A DNA stretch of 64,000 bases from Aquiflexum lacus (GTDB lineage: Bacteria; Bacteroidota; Bacteroidia; Cytophagales; Cyclobacteriaceae), in contig NZ_JABFHF010000010.1 in assembly GCF_015476655.1 (NCBI RefSeq), forward strand, positions 124,001 to 188,000, read 5' to 3'. A program made the position numbers and the translations under genes. Positions 51,278 through 60,469 of the stretch are shown here, piece after piece (within the stretch, counting starts at the first letter, position 1; every line of letters begins with the position of its first letter). The notes under the pieces are model-generated. The model made no database searches. It was not told the origin of the DNA and saw only the letters and a list, made by a program, of their open reading frames with translations.

Positions 51278-51928
51278 TTAATTGTAAGGATTCCAGGATG
51301 CAGGGTCTTTTCTCCATTCTACCAAAGAAGCCAGAGTATTGTCATCAATATAATCATTTGCTAACGCTTGTGGCAGCATAGCAGAGTAATCACTCAGGCA
51401 AATAAGCTTCACTCCGGCCTCTTCAAAATTTTGCTTGGCGACCTCAAAGCCATACGTGAATATGGCAACCATACCAAGGACTTCTAAACCAGCTGCTTTT
51501 AGATCGGCGACTGCTTTTAAGGAACTTCCGCCTGTGGAAACCAGATCTTCAACGACGACTACTTTTTGACCAGGGATCACTTTGCCTTCTATCATATTCT
51601 CCATTCCATGTCCTTTCGGTTTCGATCTTACATAAATAAAGGGCAGGTCAAGTTCGTCAGCCAACAATGCACCCTGAGGAATTCCTGCTGTAGCTACACC
51701 GGCGATTGATTCAACTTCTGAAAAATGTTCTTTTACTGCTTGTGAGAGGCATAATTTTATAAATTTCCTGATAGCAGGGTAAGAAAGGGATAGCCTATTG
51801 TCACAATAAATTGGTGATTTCCATCCTGACGCCCATGTAAATGGCTTTGACGGCTGAAGTCGTATGGCTTCTATTTCCAAGAGTTTGGTGGCTATTTCCG
51901 AAGCAGTTTTTTGATTGAGTAATTCCAT
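51278..51928 (-). CDS. pyrE: Orotate phosphoribosyltransferase
   Basis: A 216-residue phosphoribosyltransferase with the PRPP motif VVVVEDLVSTGGSSLKAV and the OPRT hallmarks FTWASGWKSPIYCDNRLSLSYP and IAGVATAGIPQGALLADEL. YVRSKPKGHGMENMIEG holds catalytic lysines. It makes OMP in pyrimidine synthesis. It is divergent from the Nudix gene with 106 bp between them; pyrE next to a Nudix gene and coaD is a conserved Bacteroidota neighbourhood. Confidence 0.96.
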   Translation of the reverse strand: MELLNQKTASEIATKLLEIEAIRLQPSKPFTWASGWKSPIYCDNRLSLSYPAIRKFIKLCLSQAVKEHFSEVESIAGVATAGIPQGALLADELDLPFIYVRSKPKGHGMENMIEGKVIPGQKVVVVEDLVSTGGSSLKAVADLKAAGLEVLGMVAIFTYGFEVAKQNFEEAGVKLICLSDYSAMLPQALANDYIDDNTLASLVEWRKDPASWNPYN

Positions 51929-52034
51929 GGCTTAAAATTAAGGGATAAAATGTAAGCGGGTATTGTGCAGGCTTAAAAATTTTATGCATTTTTGAATTAA
52001 ATATTTCAAAACCAACTAGAAAATTCCGTCGGTC

Positions 52035-52721
52035 ATGAAGATTTTTATCAACGATAAACCTCTGGATTTATTTACTCCTGAGGAACTGCCTGGCGACAAA
52101 ACTTTTGAGTGTGTGTATGACCATCCACTTGATATCCCTGCTACCGGTGATTTTCACGATGATGTACTGATTATCGAGCCGACAAATGATGTAATCATCA
52201 AATTATTATACCTTCTGCGTACAAGAAAGCTCAAGCATCTTGACTCTGTCAGTGTAGTTGCCAAAGATAAACCAAAGATGAAATCCTTTATCAAGGGAAG
52301 GTTTACAGTCATCAAGGCTGCAGGAGGAGTTGTGACCAAAGGGGATAAGATTCTTTTTATTCATAGATTGAATAAATGGGATTTACCAAAAGGAAAGTTT
52401 GAAAAGGGTGAATCTCCAGAAGAATGCGCCCATAGAGAAGTCGAGGAGGAATGTAATATCAAAGTCAAACTTGGACCTTTGATATGTAAAACATGGCATA
52501 CCTATACACATGACAGGAAAAGTATTCTGAAAAAAACCTATTGGTATTCTATGGAATGTTTGAGTGATGTGGATATGAAGCCCCAAAAAGAAGAAGGGAT
52601 AGCAGATATTCGTTGGATGGGACACCATGAGGCAAAAGTAGCCTTAGTGAATTCTTATCCCTCCATGAGGTATCTTTATAAAAGATTCTTAAAATTTGTA
52701 TCCAAACTTCACAAAGCGTAA
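52035..52721 (+). CDS. Nudix hydrolase with N-terminal extension
   Basis: A 228-residue protein. Residues 1-90 form an unrecognised domain (MKIFINDKPLDLFTPEELPG) and 91-220 a Nudix domain. The Nudix box spans about 120-142: G-x5-E (G120, E126), REVEEE (134-139), but the late glycine is Asn. WDLPKGKFEKGE is typical for the family. The substrate is unknown. Its last 13 bp overlap the end of coaD on the other strand. Confidence 0.88.
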   Translation: MKIFINDKPLDLFTPEELPGDKTFECVYDHPLDIPATGDFHDDVLIIEPTNDVIIKLLYLLRTRKLKHLDSVSVVAKDKPKMKSFIKGRFTVIKAAGGVVTKGDKILFIHRLNKWDLPKGKFEKGESPEECAHREVEEECNIKVKLGPLICKTWHTYTHDRKSILKKTYWYSMECLSDVDMKPQKEEGIADIRWMGHHEAKVALVNSYPSMRYLYKRFLKFVSKLHKA

Positions 52722-53164
52722 GGGAGGTAATCTTTTACTTCACCGCCATATCGGTGAACTTCCCTTATGATGGTTGAACTCACTGCTGCAAATTGTGGCG
52801 AGGTAATCAAAAAAACAGTTTCAAGGTCAGCATTGAGATTTCTGTTCATTTGACTGATGGTGTTTTCATATTCAAAATCCGTGGTATTCCTTAAACCCCT
52901 TACCAAAAAGTTTGCCTCGTGTTTTTTTGCCAATGTTGAAGTCAGTTCATTATATACCACCACTTTGACATTGTTGTTGCCACTATAAATTCCTGATATT
53001 TTTTCAACCATCAGGTCAATCTCAAAATACCTATTATGTTTAGCCGAATTGTACCCAATTGCAATAATTACCTCATCAAACAGATTAAGACTCCGCATGA
53101 CAATGTCATGGTGCCCTTTGGTAAAAGGATCAAAGGAACCTGGAAATATTGCAGTTTTCTTCAT
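52709..53164 (-). CDS. coaD: Phosphopantetheine adenylyltransferase
   Basis: A 151-residue protein starting MKKTAIFPGSFDPFTKGHHDIV (T/HxGH nucleotide motif) and containing NFLVRGLRNTTDFEYENTISQMN and the ISPQFAAVSSTIIREV end. It makes dephospho-CoA from phosphopantetheine and ATP. It is followed (in gene order preceded) by the DUF3822 gene 11 bp upstream, one operon. Confidence 0.96.
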   Translation of the reverse strand: MKKTAIFPGSFDPFTKGHHDIVMRSLNLFDEVIIAIGYNSAKHNRYFEIDLMVEKISGIYSGNNNVKVVVYNELTSTLAKKHEANFLVRGLRNTTDFEYENTISQMNRNLNADLETVFLITSPQFAAVSSTIIREVHRYGGEVKDYLPYAL

Positions 53165-53175
53165 GTTTCAATAAT

Positions 53176-54009
53176 TTACGGAAGTTCCCAATAGGATTCA
53201 AATACTGCTGGTTTCTGGAATTTTTCCGCACCGTCATGATACTGAACATTTGGAATAGGGGAAGTAATGTTAATGTTTTTAAAATATTGGGAAATCCATG
53301 CTTTATCGATTTGATGAAATTCAGGGTCACCAAATATTGTCAGTCTAAAATAGTTTCTGTTAAACTCCAATTGGCTGCTTATGCCCATGATATATTTCAG
53401 GATATCCTCTTTATTGCCAAGGTCGAACCTGTTGAAGAGCATGATTTCCTGGTTTGAAAAAGCGGCAAGATAAAAATAGTTTCTCTGTACCAAAATCAGA
53501 ATCTCCTGGCTTAGCAGGTTGAACTTCTCTTTCAATACATAAGAGAGAAATGAAGATGCACCATGATGAAAACTAATTTCAGATTTATTTTCTGAAAGCT
53601 GTTCTGCAAGGTCTTTTCTAATCGATCCTACTAAGTGTAAGTTATTGCTTTCAAGACTTGTGTCAATCACTTTTGAATTTTCCGAAGGCTTGTCAGCAAA
53701 AAACAAGAAAACCGAAGATAAAGCTTGGTCAAAAAGAGGACCCGGTACGAGCGAAAAAGACGATACATGATTGTATACCTGAATCGGTACATCAAGATTT
53801 AGCAGCTTTTCCTCCTTGAGTTTAAAGGTGAGAAGTCTTGGACTTTCATACTCTTGGCTTTGAATACACAGTACTTTTTTATTTTGATCTTTCGCAAAAT
53901 AAAAATAATGGTCCTCAAATAAGAAAAGCGATAAATTTGATACTGTTTGTGTATCAAATTTATCGCAGTAAATCTTTTCTTCGATGATATTATCAGATCT
54001 TATAGCCAA
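53176..54009 (-). CDS. DUF3822 family protein
   Basis: A 277-residue protein with a beta-rich N-terminal half (YFYFAKDQNKKVLCIQ) and a second half with ISFHHGASSFLSYVLKEKFNL and ILVQRNYFYLAAFSNQEIMLFNRF, matching DUF3822, a Bacteroidota family with an ASKHA-like fold. Always found next to coaD or rsmD; role unknown. It starts 2 bp after the stop of the upstream gene. Confidence 0.85.
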   Translation of the reverse strand: MAIRSDNIIEEKIYCDKFDTQTVSNLSLFLFEDHYFYFAKDQNKKVLCIQSQEYESPRLLTFKLKEEKLLNLDVPIQVYNHVSSFSLVPGPLFDQALSSVFLFFADKPSENSKVIDTSLESNNLHLVGSIRKDLAEQLSENKSEISFHHGASSFLSYVLKEKFNLLSQEILILVQRNYFYLAAFSNQEIMLFNRFDLGNKEDILKYIMGISSQLEFNRNYFRLTIFGDPEFHQIDKAWISQYFKNINITSPIPNVQYHDGAEKFQKPAVFESYWELP

Positions 54010-54011
54010 GA

Positions 54012-54593
54012 TTACTCCCAGTTTCCTGAAGTAGATGAATCAGTTCTTGAACCAACCCTAAGTGCTTTTTCTTTATTGTTCTCTCTTCTTTTTGGGTTAA
54101 TTGGATCAGGGTCTCTGATCTCAAAAACGGGTATTTGTCTTTGATTTCTTTCAACCTTATCTGCGAAAAATTCAAACTCTTTACCGCCTGAACCCGGTAC
54201 TACCTGAAGGTTATCAAGATTGAAATTTGGATATTTTCTTTCATTGAATAAAGAGTCCATAACATCTACGGAGCCTAAGGTATCCAATTCAACCGTAATT
54301 TCTTCTTTACCGTATTCCAATAATTTGGTGATTTCCCTTCTCTGCACCAACCAGATTTTTCCATTGTCAATAAAGTTTCTAAGTTCATTCCAGGTTCCTG
54401 CATATTCACCTTTAGTGGCAATGTATGCAATCTGTGCATCTCTGAGCATTTGAAGTTTTTCAATTATTCTGGCCTCAGTAGCTGCAATTCTTTTTTCTTC
54501 CTGCATTACGTCGTCTACACTTCTGAATAACATGTATCCGAGACCTAAAGCTGCAATTAAGAAAACAATAGATAAAATTCTTGTTAGTGTCAT
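54012..54593 (-). CDS. Membrane-anchored protein upstream of DUF3822/coaD
   Basis: A 193-residue protein with one N-terminal membrane helix (ILSIVFLIAALGLGYMLF) and a periplasmic part. After it comes a coiled-coil-like helix (EEKRIAATEARIIEKLQMLRDAQIAYI) and a beta-rich region; the pilin-like arrangement of a hydrophobic helix followed by TKGEYAGTWNELRNFI suggests a type IV pilin-related fold, not proven. The C-terminus is basic and disordered (NPKRRENNKEKA). First gene of the coaD operon. Confidence 0.75.
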   Translation of the reverse strand: MTLTRILSIVFLIAALGLGYMLFRSVDDVMQEEKRIAATEARIIEKLQMLRDAQIAYIATKGEYAGTWNELRNFIDNGKIWLVQRREITKLLEYGKEEITVELDTLGSVDVMDSLFNERKYPNFNLDNLQVVPGSGGKEFEFFADKVERNQRQIPVFEIRDPDPINPKRRENNKEKALRVGSRTDSSTSGNWE

Positions 54594-54647
54594 TTTTTGG
54601 ATTGATTTAATCTGTAAATAAAGTTGATGGTATTTGAGATGAGAATG

Positions 54648-55151
54648 CTATTTTATGTAATTATTTTCAAAATTAAAATATCCTTTCCATAATCTCACAT
54701 CATTCATGGATTTTATTCCCCAAAATAGCCTGTGTTTCTCCTCATTTTTGATAGAACCCAGTTCTTTGGTGTCAAAGAATCCAATTTCGGTGATCAATTG
54801 TCGATCCTTTGGAAGTTCTGGATCGATCCCCATTTGCAATTTACCTCCGGTTTGCCTGACTTCAAAGTAAAGTTCTACAGCATGAAGGGGTAGATTTAAG
54901 TATTCGTAGGTGCAGAGGAAATTTTCTATGGAAATTTCTATACCGGTTTCCTCCATAAATTCTCTTTTTAGGTTTTCGGTACTTGAACTTCCAAATTTCA
55001 TTCCACCTCCTGGGACATTCCAGAAATATTTTCCATTCCCCATATGATGTTTGATCATTAGAATCTTATCTTCTTGAATCAATATACCATTTACACGAGT
55101 TCTTAATCTTCCTCCAAATTTCTCATGGATAACTTCTTCCAAAATTGTCAT
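54648..55151 (-). CDS. Nudix hydrolase
   Basis: A 167-residue Nudix protein: RTRVNGILIQEDKILMIKHH, WNVPGGGMKFGSSSTENLKREFMEETGIEIS. The Nudix box has REFMEE intact but the early Glu of the G-x5-E pattern is replaced by Ser, which may affect metal binding. Substrate unknown. It is divergent from the RecD-like helicase gene with only 22 bp between start codons, so their promoters must overlap. Confidence 0.87.
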   Translation of the reverse strand: MTILEEVIHEKFGGRLRTRVNGILIQEDKILMIKHHMGNGKYFWNVPGGGMKFGSSSTENLKREFMEETGIEISIENFLCTYEYLNLPLHAVELYFEVRQTGGKLQMGIDPELPKDRQLITEIGFFDTKELGSIKNEEKHRLFWGIKSMNDVRLWKGYFNFENNYIK

Positions 55152-55173
55152 TAATCTCTTAGCTTCGTCATTG

Positions 55174-56622
55174 ATGATGAGTAAAGATAATGAAGCGGTA
55201 TTAAAGCCTTCTCTTCTTTTGAAAAGAAATTTTCCATTTGAACCGACTTCCGGTCAAATGGCCTTTTTTGAAAAGATGGATTTGTTTTTTAAAAATGAAA
55301 ATTTAAAAAACCCTACATTTCTGTTGAGAGGCTATGCAGGTACTGGCAAGACCTCCTTGATTTCTGCTCTGGTGAAAACTTTGCCAAGATTGAAGTTAAA
55401 GTCACTTCTGTTGGCACCTACAGGTCGTGCAGCCAAGGTGATGGGGAATTACAGTAATAAATCAGCTTTTACCATCCATAAAATTATATACAAACCAAAA
55501 GGTGAAATCGGTGATTTGGGTCAGGGGTTTATACTTCAAAAAAATTACTACAAAGAGACGCTGTTCATAGTAGATGAATCTTCCATGCTAGCAGATGAAG
55601 CCATAGGAGGGCGGAGTCTTCTAAGAGATCTGATCAATTTTGTTTTTCAGGAATCTAGCAATAGATTATTAATGGTAGGAGATACTGCACAGCTTCCTCC
55701 TGTTGGGAGTTCCGAAAGTCCTGCACTAGACAAAGACTATTTGATCGTTCATTTCAGGTTGCAGGTAGAGGGGATTGAGTTGACAGAGGTGATGAGACAG
55801 CAATTGAGTTCGGGTATATTGTACAATGCCACCTTGCTAAGGAGAAATATGTGGTTAGAAAATCCTCAGGTTCAGTTGGTAACAAAAGGCTTTAAGGATT
55901 TTTTCCGCATGACAGGAGAAAAACTGGAAGATGGATTGCGGTATGCTTACCAAAAATATGGAGTTGAAAGTACCATTATCGTGACAAGGTCAAATAAATC
56001 AGCTGTGCAATACAATCAGTATATACGTCAGACCATACATTTTTTCGAAGATGAAATCAGCGCAGGTGATATCCTGATGATTGTCAAAAACAATTATACC
56101 TATATGGCAGATTCTGACCGTGTCAGTTTTCTTGCAAACGGCGATTTTGCTGAAGTAATTAAAATTCGTTCGTTTGAGGAAATGTATGGCCTGAGATTTG
56201 CCACATTGGAGCTGAGGTTAATTGATTACCCTGAGGAGCCATATTTTGAAGCTAAAGTCATCTTGGACACCCTTCATAGCCCGCATCCGTCACTTACTTC
56301 AGAACAGTACAAGGAATTATATCGCCAAGTATCGGAAGATTATGCTGATGTAGCGAACAAAACCGAAAGGATGGAATTGATTAAAAAAGATTCTTATCTT
56401 TCGGCCTTGCAAGTGAAGTTTTCGTATGCGTTGACATGTCATAAAGCGCAAGGTGGTCAATGGGATGCAGTTTTTGTAGACCAAGGCTACCTGACAGATG
56501 AAATGATCAACCAGGATTATCTCCGTTGGATGTATACGGCAATGACCAGAGCGAAGAAAGAGCTGTTCATGGTGAACTTTAACCAAAGATTTTACATTAA
56601 TACAATTGATTTAGAAAATTAA
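55174..56622 (+). CDS. RecD-like ATP-dependent DNA helicase (SF1)
   Basis: A 482-residue helicase. I start at ATG 55174; TTG at 55171 and ATG at 55177 are alternatives. Walker A GYAGTGKT is at 53-60, motif II LFIVDESSM near 135, then LLMVGDTAQLPPVG (motif III) and a C-terminal UvrD-like part with VKFSYALTCHKAQGGQWDAVFVDQG and YTAMTRAKKELFMVNF (motifs V/VI). This is the AAA_30/RecD type found in most Bacteroidota. No RecB/RecC nearby. It probably has a role in repair or recombination. Confidence 0.92.
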   Translation: MMSKDNEAVLKPSLLLKRNFPFEPTSGQMAFFEKMDLFFKNENLKNPTFLLRGYAGTGKTSLISALVKTLPRLKLKSLLLAPTGRAAKVMGNYSNKSAFTIHKIIYKPKGEIGDLGQGFILQKNYYKETLFIVDESSMLADEAIGGRSLLRDLINFVFQESSNRLLMVGDTAQLPPVGSSESPALDKDYLIVHFRLQVEGIELTEVMRQQLSSGILYNATLLRRNMWLENPQVQLVTKGFKDFFRMTGEKLEDGLRYAYQKYGVESTIIVTRSNKSAVQYNQYIRQTIHFFEDEISAGDILMIVKNNYTYMADSDRVSFLANGDFAEVIKIRSFEEMYGLRFATLELRLIDYPEEPYFEAKVILDTLHSPHPSLTSEQYKELYRQVSEDYADVANKTERMELIKKDSYLSALQVKFSYALTCHKAQGGQWDAVFVDQGYLTDEMINQDYLRWMYTAMTRAKKELFMVNFNQRFYINTIDLEN

Positions 56623-56627
56623 ACTAA

Positions 56628-57032
56628 ATGAGATCAACTATGAAAAAGATGATTTTACTGATGGCGGTAACATTATTCACCTTCGCCGCCTATGCCCAAG
56701 AAAAAGCTGGCCCAGTGATTGAGTTTCAAGAAAAGTCCATCGATTTTGGGGACATCACCCAAGGAGATAAGGTCGAGCACACTTTCTTGTTCAAAAACAC
56801 CGGAGATACGCCATTGATGATTCAAAATGTGGCTGTAACCTGTGGCTGTACAGCGCCTAATTGGCCAAAAGAACCAATAGCCCCAGGAAGTACAGGCGAA
56901 CTAAAAGTGGTTTTTAACTCTACTGGAAAAATGGGAAAGCAGAATTCGGTTGTAAGGGTTTATTCCAATGCATCTGAGCCGATCGAAAAAGTATCTTTGA
57001 TTTCCAATGTGCTTCCCAAGGGACAGAAGTAA
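56628..57032 (+). CDS. DUF1573 domain secreted protein
   Basis: A 134-residue protein with signal MILLMAVTLFTFAAYA and one DUF1573 Ig-like domain: FGDITQGDKVEHTFLFKNTGDTPLMIQNVAVTCGCTAPNWP. The two Cys (TCGCT) are characteristic. The ATG at 56640 (MKKMILL) may be the true start, since the first four residues are not needed for the signal. Short linker of 5 bp after the helicase stop. Closed by a strong terminator. Confidence 0.88.
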   Translation: MRSTMKKMILLMAVTLFTFAAYAQEKAGPVIEFQEKSIDFGDITQGDKVEHTFLFKNTGDTPLMIQNVAVTCGCTAPNWPKEPIAPGSTGELKVVFNSTGKMGKQNSVVRVYSNASEPIEKVSLISNVLPKGQK

Positions 57033-57059
57033 AAAATCAAGAAACTTTGTTTTTAAAAA

Positions 57060-57092
57060 GAGACTGCCCAATCACGGGCAGTCTCTTTTTTT
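57060..57092 (+). terminator. Intrinsic terminator
   Basis: A 10-bp perfect stem GAGACTGCCC / GGGCAGTCTC (57060-57069 and 57076-57085), 6-nt loop and seven T residues; A residues before it let the stem extend. It also faces the convergent META lipoprotein gene and can serve both directions. Confidence 0.93.
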
Positions 57093-57114
57093 CTTTTCAA
57101 GGTAAATGGGTCAA

Positions 57115-57816
57115 TTAATCAACTTTTAAGAATACTATCAATACATTTTCTTCCTTGTCCATTAAATAGAGATTCCTGTTTTCAAATTTGTAGAATCTAG
57201 TATCGGAAATAAGCTCACCCATTAAGCGTTCCAACTTATTTTCCTGTTCTCCACATGCCATCATGGTACTTGCAAGATTCCCGAAAATCAGTTCTGATTC
57301 AGTTATTTTCGCAATTCCACCTCTGAATGTGTTGCAACCGGAAAATCCGAATACCCTTCTCTCAGAAATATTGATCTCCATTGTCAGGGCTTTTTCTCCC
57401 GCCATGGGATTTTTAAATTTACCCAATTCAATGACTTTCCAAATATCCGTTAATCTCAGTGTCCTATCGGGTTCTTGGGAAATAATTTCCACCAATTTGT
57501 AACCCAAATTTGATGCATCAGCCGGGATGGGGTCGGGGAGTTTTTCAATGTTGACCTTGATTTTATAAATGTTACCAGGTTGATATTCGAATCCCTCAAT
57601 ATTTGAATAGAAATTCTTCCATTTGCCTTCGTCTATTTCATCCCCTTCCTGAATTTGAAGACAAGTCATAGGCCCCACCCCAGAACAGGGTATTTTGGCA
57701 CTATTTACCCAAAAGATTTTTTCTTCTACCGTCTTAGAAACCATATCCTGTTTAGATTTGCAAGACATCATTGCAAGCAATAATATCCCCAGGCCGATTA
57801 AAATGAGATTTTTCAT
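57115..57816 (-). CDS. META/DUF4377 domain lipoprotein
   Basis: A 233-residue lipoprotein (LLAMMSCKSKQ, Cys 19). The N-terminal part (WVNSAKIPCSGVGPMTCLQIQ, about 36-105) has the DUF4377 pattern with two Cys. The C-terminal half (KALTMEINISERRVFGFSGCNTFRGGIAK, about 145-225) is a META/HslJ domain with the FSGCNTF signature. Such proteins are periplasmic or outer-membrane lipoproteins of uncertain role, linked to stress or antibiotic tolerance in some bacteria. Confidence 0.85.
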   Translation of the reverse strand: MKNLILIGLGILLLAMMSCKSKQDMVSKTVEEKIFWVNSAKIPCSGVGPMTCLQIQEGDEIDEGKWKNFYSNIEGFEYQPGNIYKIKVNIEKLPDPIPADASNLGYKLVEIISQEPDRTLRLTDIWKVIELGKFKNPMAGEKALTMEINISERRVFGFSGCNTFRGGIAKITESELIFGNLASTMMACGEQENKLERLMGELISDTRFYKFENRNLYLMDKEENVLIVFLKVD

Positions 57817-57912
57817 GATAGCTTAAATTTTCCGATCACATTACAAATTTTTTGCCCAAAAACAGCTTGCTGAAAATTGTGGCTGTTAAAAAATATTAAT
57901 TTGATTTCAGCG

Positions 57913-58617
57913 TCAGAAAGCCATCTTCTCAAAAATGACCTTTTCCAATTTTTGGGCCCATTTTTCGTAAACCAAGGCGCTTGGATGGAGGTTGTCCGAA
58001 ACCACCATTTGCGGTAAAGCTCCAATTTCCCTATATTCTTCCGTAATGTCTATGTAATGCACACCCAGTTGGTTTGCGATGGATTTTTTTGAGGCATTAA
58101 ACTCATCTATCTCTTTTGCAACTTTCTCTTGATCTGACCCCCGGTTAACGGCAAAAGGAGTAACTCCCCAATCAGGTATAGAAATCACCACAACCCGATT
58201 TGAATTCCCTTTGGCATAAGTGATGGCATCCTGAAGGAGCGTTCTGAATTCAGATTCATAATTTTCTAGTGGTCTTCCACGGTATTGGTTGTTGACACCA
58301 ATCAGTAAAGTGACCAAATCGTAGGTATTACCTTCTATTTCAGCATGTACTATACCTTTTACCAATTCATCAGTGGTCCAACCTGTTTTGGCAATAATGG
58401 TTGGTTTTTCGAATTCCAAACCCTTAACTTTCAGTAAATCGACTGTTTGGTTGGGGTAACGGTCTTTTTCATCCACACCTTCCCCGATCGTATAAGAATC
58501 TCCTAGAGCCAAATAAGTAAAAGTTTTTTCTTCCATTAGGTTTTTGGGATTTTCTTTTTCCATACAATTTAGATACAGGGATGAAATCAGGATTGAAATT
58601 ATTGCAAGATGCTTCAT
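57913..58617 (-). CDS. SGNH/GDSL hydrolase lipoprotein
   Basis: A 234-residue protein with a lipoprotein-like signal (LISSLYLNCMEKE, Cys 18). The SGNH blocks are visible: YLALGDSYTIGEG (nucleophile Ser), block III variant GVNNQYRG, and DNLHPSALVYE with the catalytic Asp-His. Probable esterase or lipase, periplasmic. It is followed by 9 bp to the LD-carboxypeptidase gene upstream, one operon. Confidence 0.9.
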   Translation of the reverse strand: MKHLAIISILISSLYLNCMEKENPKNLMEEKTFTYLALGDSYTIGEGVDEKDRYPNQTVDLLKVKGLEFEKPTIIAKTGWTTDELVKGIVHAEIEGNTYDLVTLLIGVNNQYRGRPLENYESEFRTLLQDAITYAKGNSNRVVVISIPDWGVTPFAVNRGSDQEKVAKEIDEFNASKKSIANQLGVHYIDITEEYREIGALPQMVVSDNLHPSALVYEKWAQKLEKVIFEKMAF

Positions 58618-58626
58618 AGTAAAGGT

Positions 58627-59667
58627 TTAAGATTTAAAGGTCTGATGTGTCATCTTGAAAGTGCCTGATGCTGCATCCATTTCTATCTCTGCACCATGCG
58701 GGACCACAAATTGTTTCCCCACATGACCAATCATAGCACCTTTATAAGCAGGGATATTCAAGGGCAGGATATAGTCATCCAAGATATCATCCAAAGTCAG
58801 TGAACCATATCCGCCTCCGGGTGTGCAGTCAGTACATTGACCAAAGATGAAACCTTTGATTTTCCCTAAAGTCCCATTCAGTTTAAGCGTACTCATCATC
58901 CTGTCAATCTTATATGGATCCTCGCTGATGTCTTCAATGAATAGAATCGCATCTTTAAAATCAGGATAATAGGGTGTTCCCGAGATAGAAGTAAGGACAG
59001 TAAGATTCCCCCCAAGAATTCTTCCTTTTGCCTTTCCGGGCCTTAGCACCTGAATTCTGTTTTGTTTGACAATCAGATCATCTCCTTTGACTTGTTCATT
59101 CTCGAATTGCATCAATTCCTGATCATAGAACATCCTCTCAAATTGTCCTACATTGAAACTGTTCCAACTGCCGGTTCCATTAGGCCCATGGAAGGTAATT
59201 AAACCTGTTTGGGAAAAAATGGCACAATGCAGTGCCGTGATATCGGAATAGCCCAAAAGGGGTTTGGGATTTTTTTTGACAGCTTTATAGTCAATTTTTT
59301 CCAAAATCCTTGCTGCACCGGAACCACCTCTGATACAGATGATAGCTTTGATATCAGGATCCGAAAACATGGTATTGAAATCTTTTGCCCTTTCTTCATC
59401 AGTTCCCGCCAAGTGTCCTCTACGGTTTTTCAGGTTTTCTCCCAATCTTACCTGTAACCCCAATGCTTCCAATGACTCTTTGGCAAAGTCAAATTGGATC
59501 CTCTCGGAAGTGGCAGCAGACGGGCTTATTAGGCCGACGAGGTCGCCTTTTTGGAGGGGGGAGGGCAAAACTGTTTTTTTGGCTTCTTCCAAAATAGGGA
59601 GAAATGAAGCCAAAGGAAACGCCCCAATACCAAGGACGGCAGATTTAAGGAAAAGTCTTTTATTCAT
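58627..59667 (-). CDS. LD-carboxypeptidase (S66 family)
   Basis: A 346-residue protein with a signal-like start (RLFLKSAVLGIGAFPLASFL). S66 features: VGLISPSAATSERI near 44-57, CIRGGSGAARIL, the nucleophile serine of PLLGYSDITALH, LGGNLTVLTSISG, and FGQCTDCTPGGGYGSL with VVPHGAEIEMDA giving the catalytic His. It cuts the L,D-bond between meso-DAP and D-Ala in muropeptides during cell-wall recycling. The start has a twin-arginine-like feel but only KR. Confidence 0.92.
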   Translation of the reverse strand: MNKRLFLKSAVLGIGAFPLASFLPILEEAKKTVLPSPLQKGDLVGLISPSAATSERIQFDFAKESLEALGLQVRLGENLKNRRGHLAGTDEERAKDFNTMFSDPDIKAIICIRGGSGAARILEKIDYKAVKKNPKPLLGYSDITALHCAIFSQTGLITFHGPNGTGSWNSFNVGQFERMFYDQELMQFENEQVKGDDLIVKQNRIQVLRPGKAKGRILGGNLTVLTSISGTPYYPDFKDAILFIEDISEDPYKIDRMMSTLKLNGTLGKIKGFIFGQCTDCTPGGGYGSLTLDDILDDYILPLNIPAYKGAMIGHVGKQFVVPHGAEIEMDAASGTFKMTHQTFKS

Positions 59668-59741
59668 GGACTAATTTCTTTTAAGGAAAGGTAAAGGTTA
59701 GAACAATCTATTTTTATTATTATCAATAAAATTGCAAACAA

Positions 59742-60215
59742 CTAGTCTTCCAAGTCTTGTGGAGGATTGATTTTATGCAATTCTTCTAAATCAAGTTGGT
59801 CCTTTAGTCGGTTGGTGGCTCTTTTTGCTAATATCAAATTTTCATAATCAATAAAATAGACAGGAATTTTTTCCACAAATATCACATTAGCATTTTGATA
59901 CAAACTCTTAAAAGGTATATTCTCTAACCCCTTAATACTTGTCATAATATCCAATTTGAAACCATCGTTTAAAGAAAAATCTGTCCATCCCGGTAAAAAC
60001 TGAAGTCTTTCAATTTGTTCGAAATCCCCCAATCCGATATCCTTAAATGCTTTTCTAAGATTTTGACGGTTTTCTAGCGTGTCTTCAATTAATATATCGA
60101 TATCGTTTGTACTTCTATTATAACCATAGATATTGACAGCAAACCCTCCTATGGTTAAATACCTTACATTATTTGAATGAAGGTATTTCCAGATATCAAC
60201 TATTTGTTCATGCAT
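59742..60215 (-). CDS. Nucleotidyltransferase-fold protein (toxin-like)
   Basis: A 157-residue protein with a nucleotidyltransferase fold: YLTIGGFAVNIYGYNRSTNDIDILIEDTLENRQNL (G-G/G-S region and D-x-D at IDIL). The third acidic residue lies in FKLDIMTSIKG. Resembles AbiEii/DUF6036-type or MNT-like proteins. It overlaps by 8 bp a 56-residue gene upstream, an arrangement like toxin-antitoxin pairs. It may be a toxin, antitoxin or housekeeping NTase; not decidable. Confidence 0.8.
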   Translation of the reverse strand: MHEQIVDIWKYLHSNNVRYLTIGGFAVNIYGYNRSTNDIDILIEDTLENRQNLRKAFKDIGLGDFEQIERLQFLPGWTDFSLNDGFKLDIMTSIKGLENIPFKSLYQNANVIFVEKIPVYFIDYENLILAKRATNRLKDQLDLEELHKINPPQDLED

Positions 60216-60378
60216 CCTTATTTAGCTTAGATTTTGATGCCTCTTTCATAGATCGGGAAACTTCAATCAATACAAAAAGTCTTTCAAGTCTATCCAGGTA
60301 GGAAAGCGCCCTTACTTCATTAATCCTTTTTTCTTCAATTATACTTGGATCGGCATAAGTGAATTTTCTTTTTTCCAT
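60208..60378 (-). CDS. Small partner protein of the nucleotidyltransferase
   Basis: A 56-residue, highly charged helical protein: MEKRKFTYADPSIIEEKRIN, then VRALSYLDRLERLFVLIEVSRSMK. It starts at 60378 and its stop overlaps the start of the next gene (8 bp shared). I recognise no family, but the coupling and size suggest a dedicated partner. Too short for routine gene calls. Confidence 0.7.
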   Translation of the reverse strand: MEKRKFTYADPSIIEEKRINEVRALSYLDRLERLFVLIEVSRSMKEASKSKLNKDA

Positions 60379-60469
60379 GCCTTAAATTAGATATTCAGTA
60401 AGTATTATACAAAATTTAATAGTGGACTTTTGGGATATGTTTAATAACAAGGTGTTTACAGCACAATCC

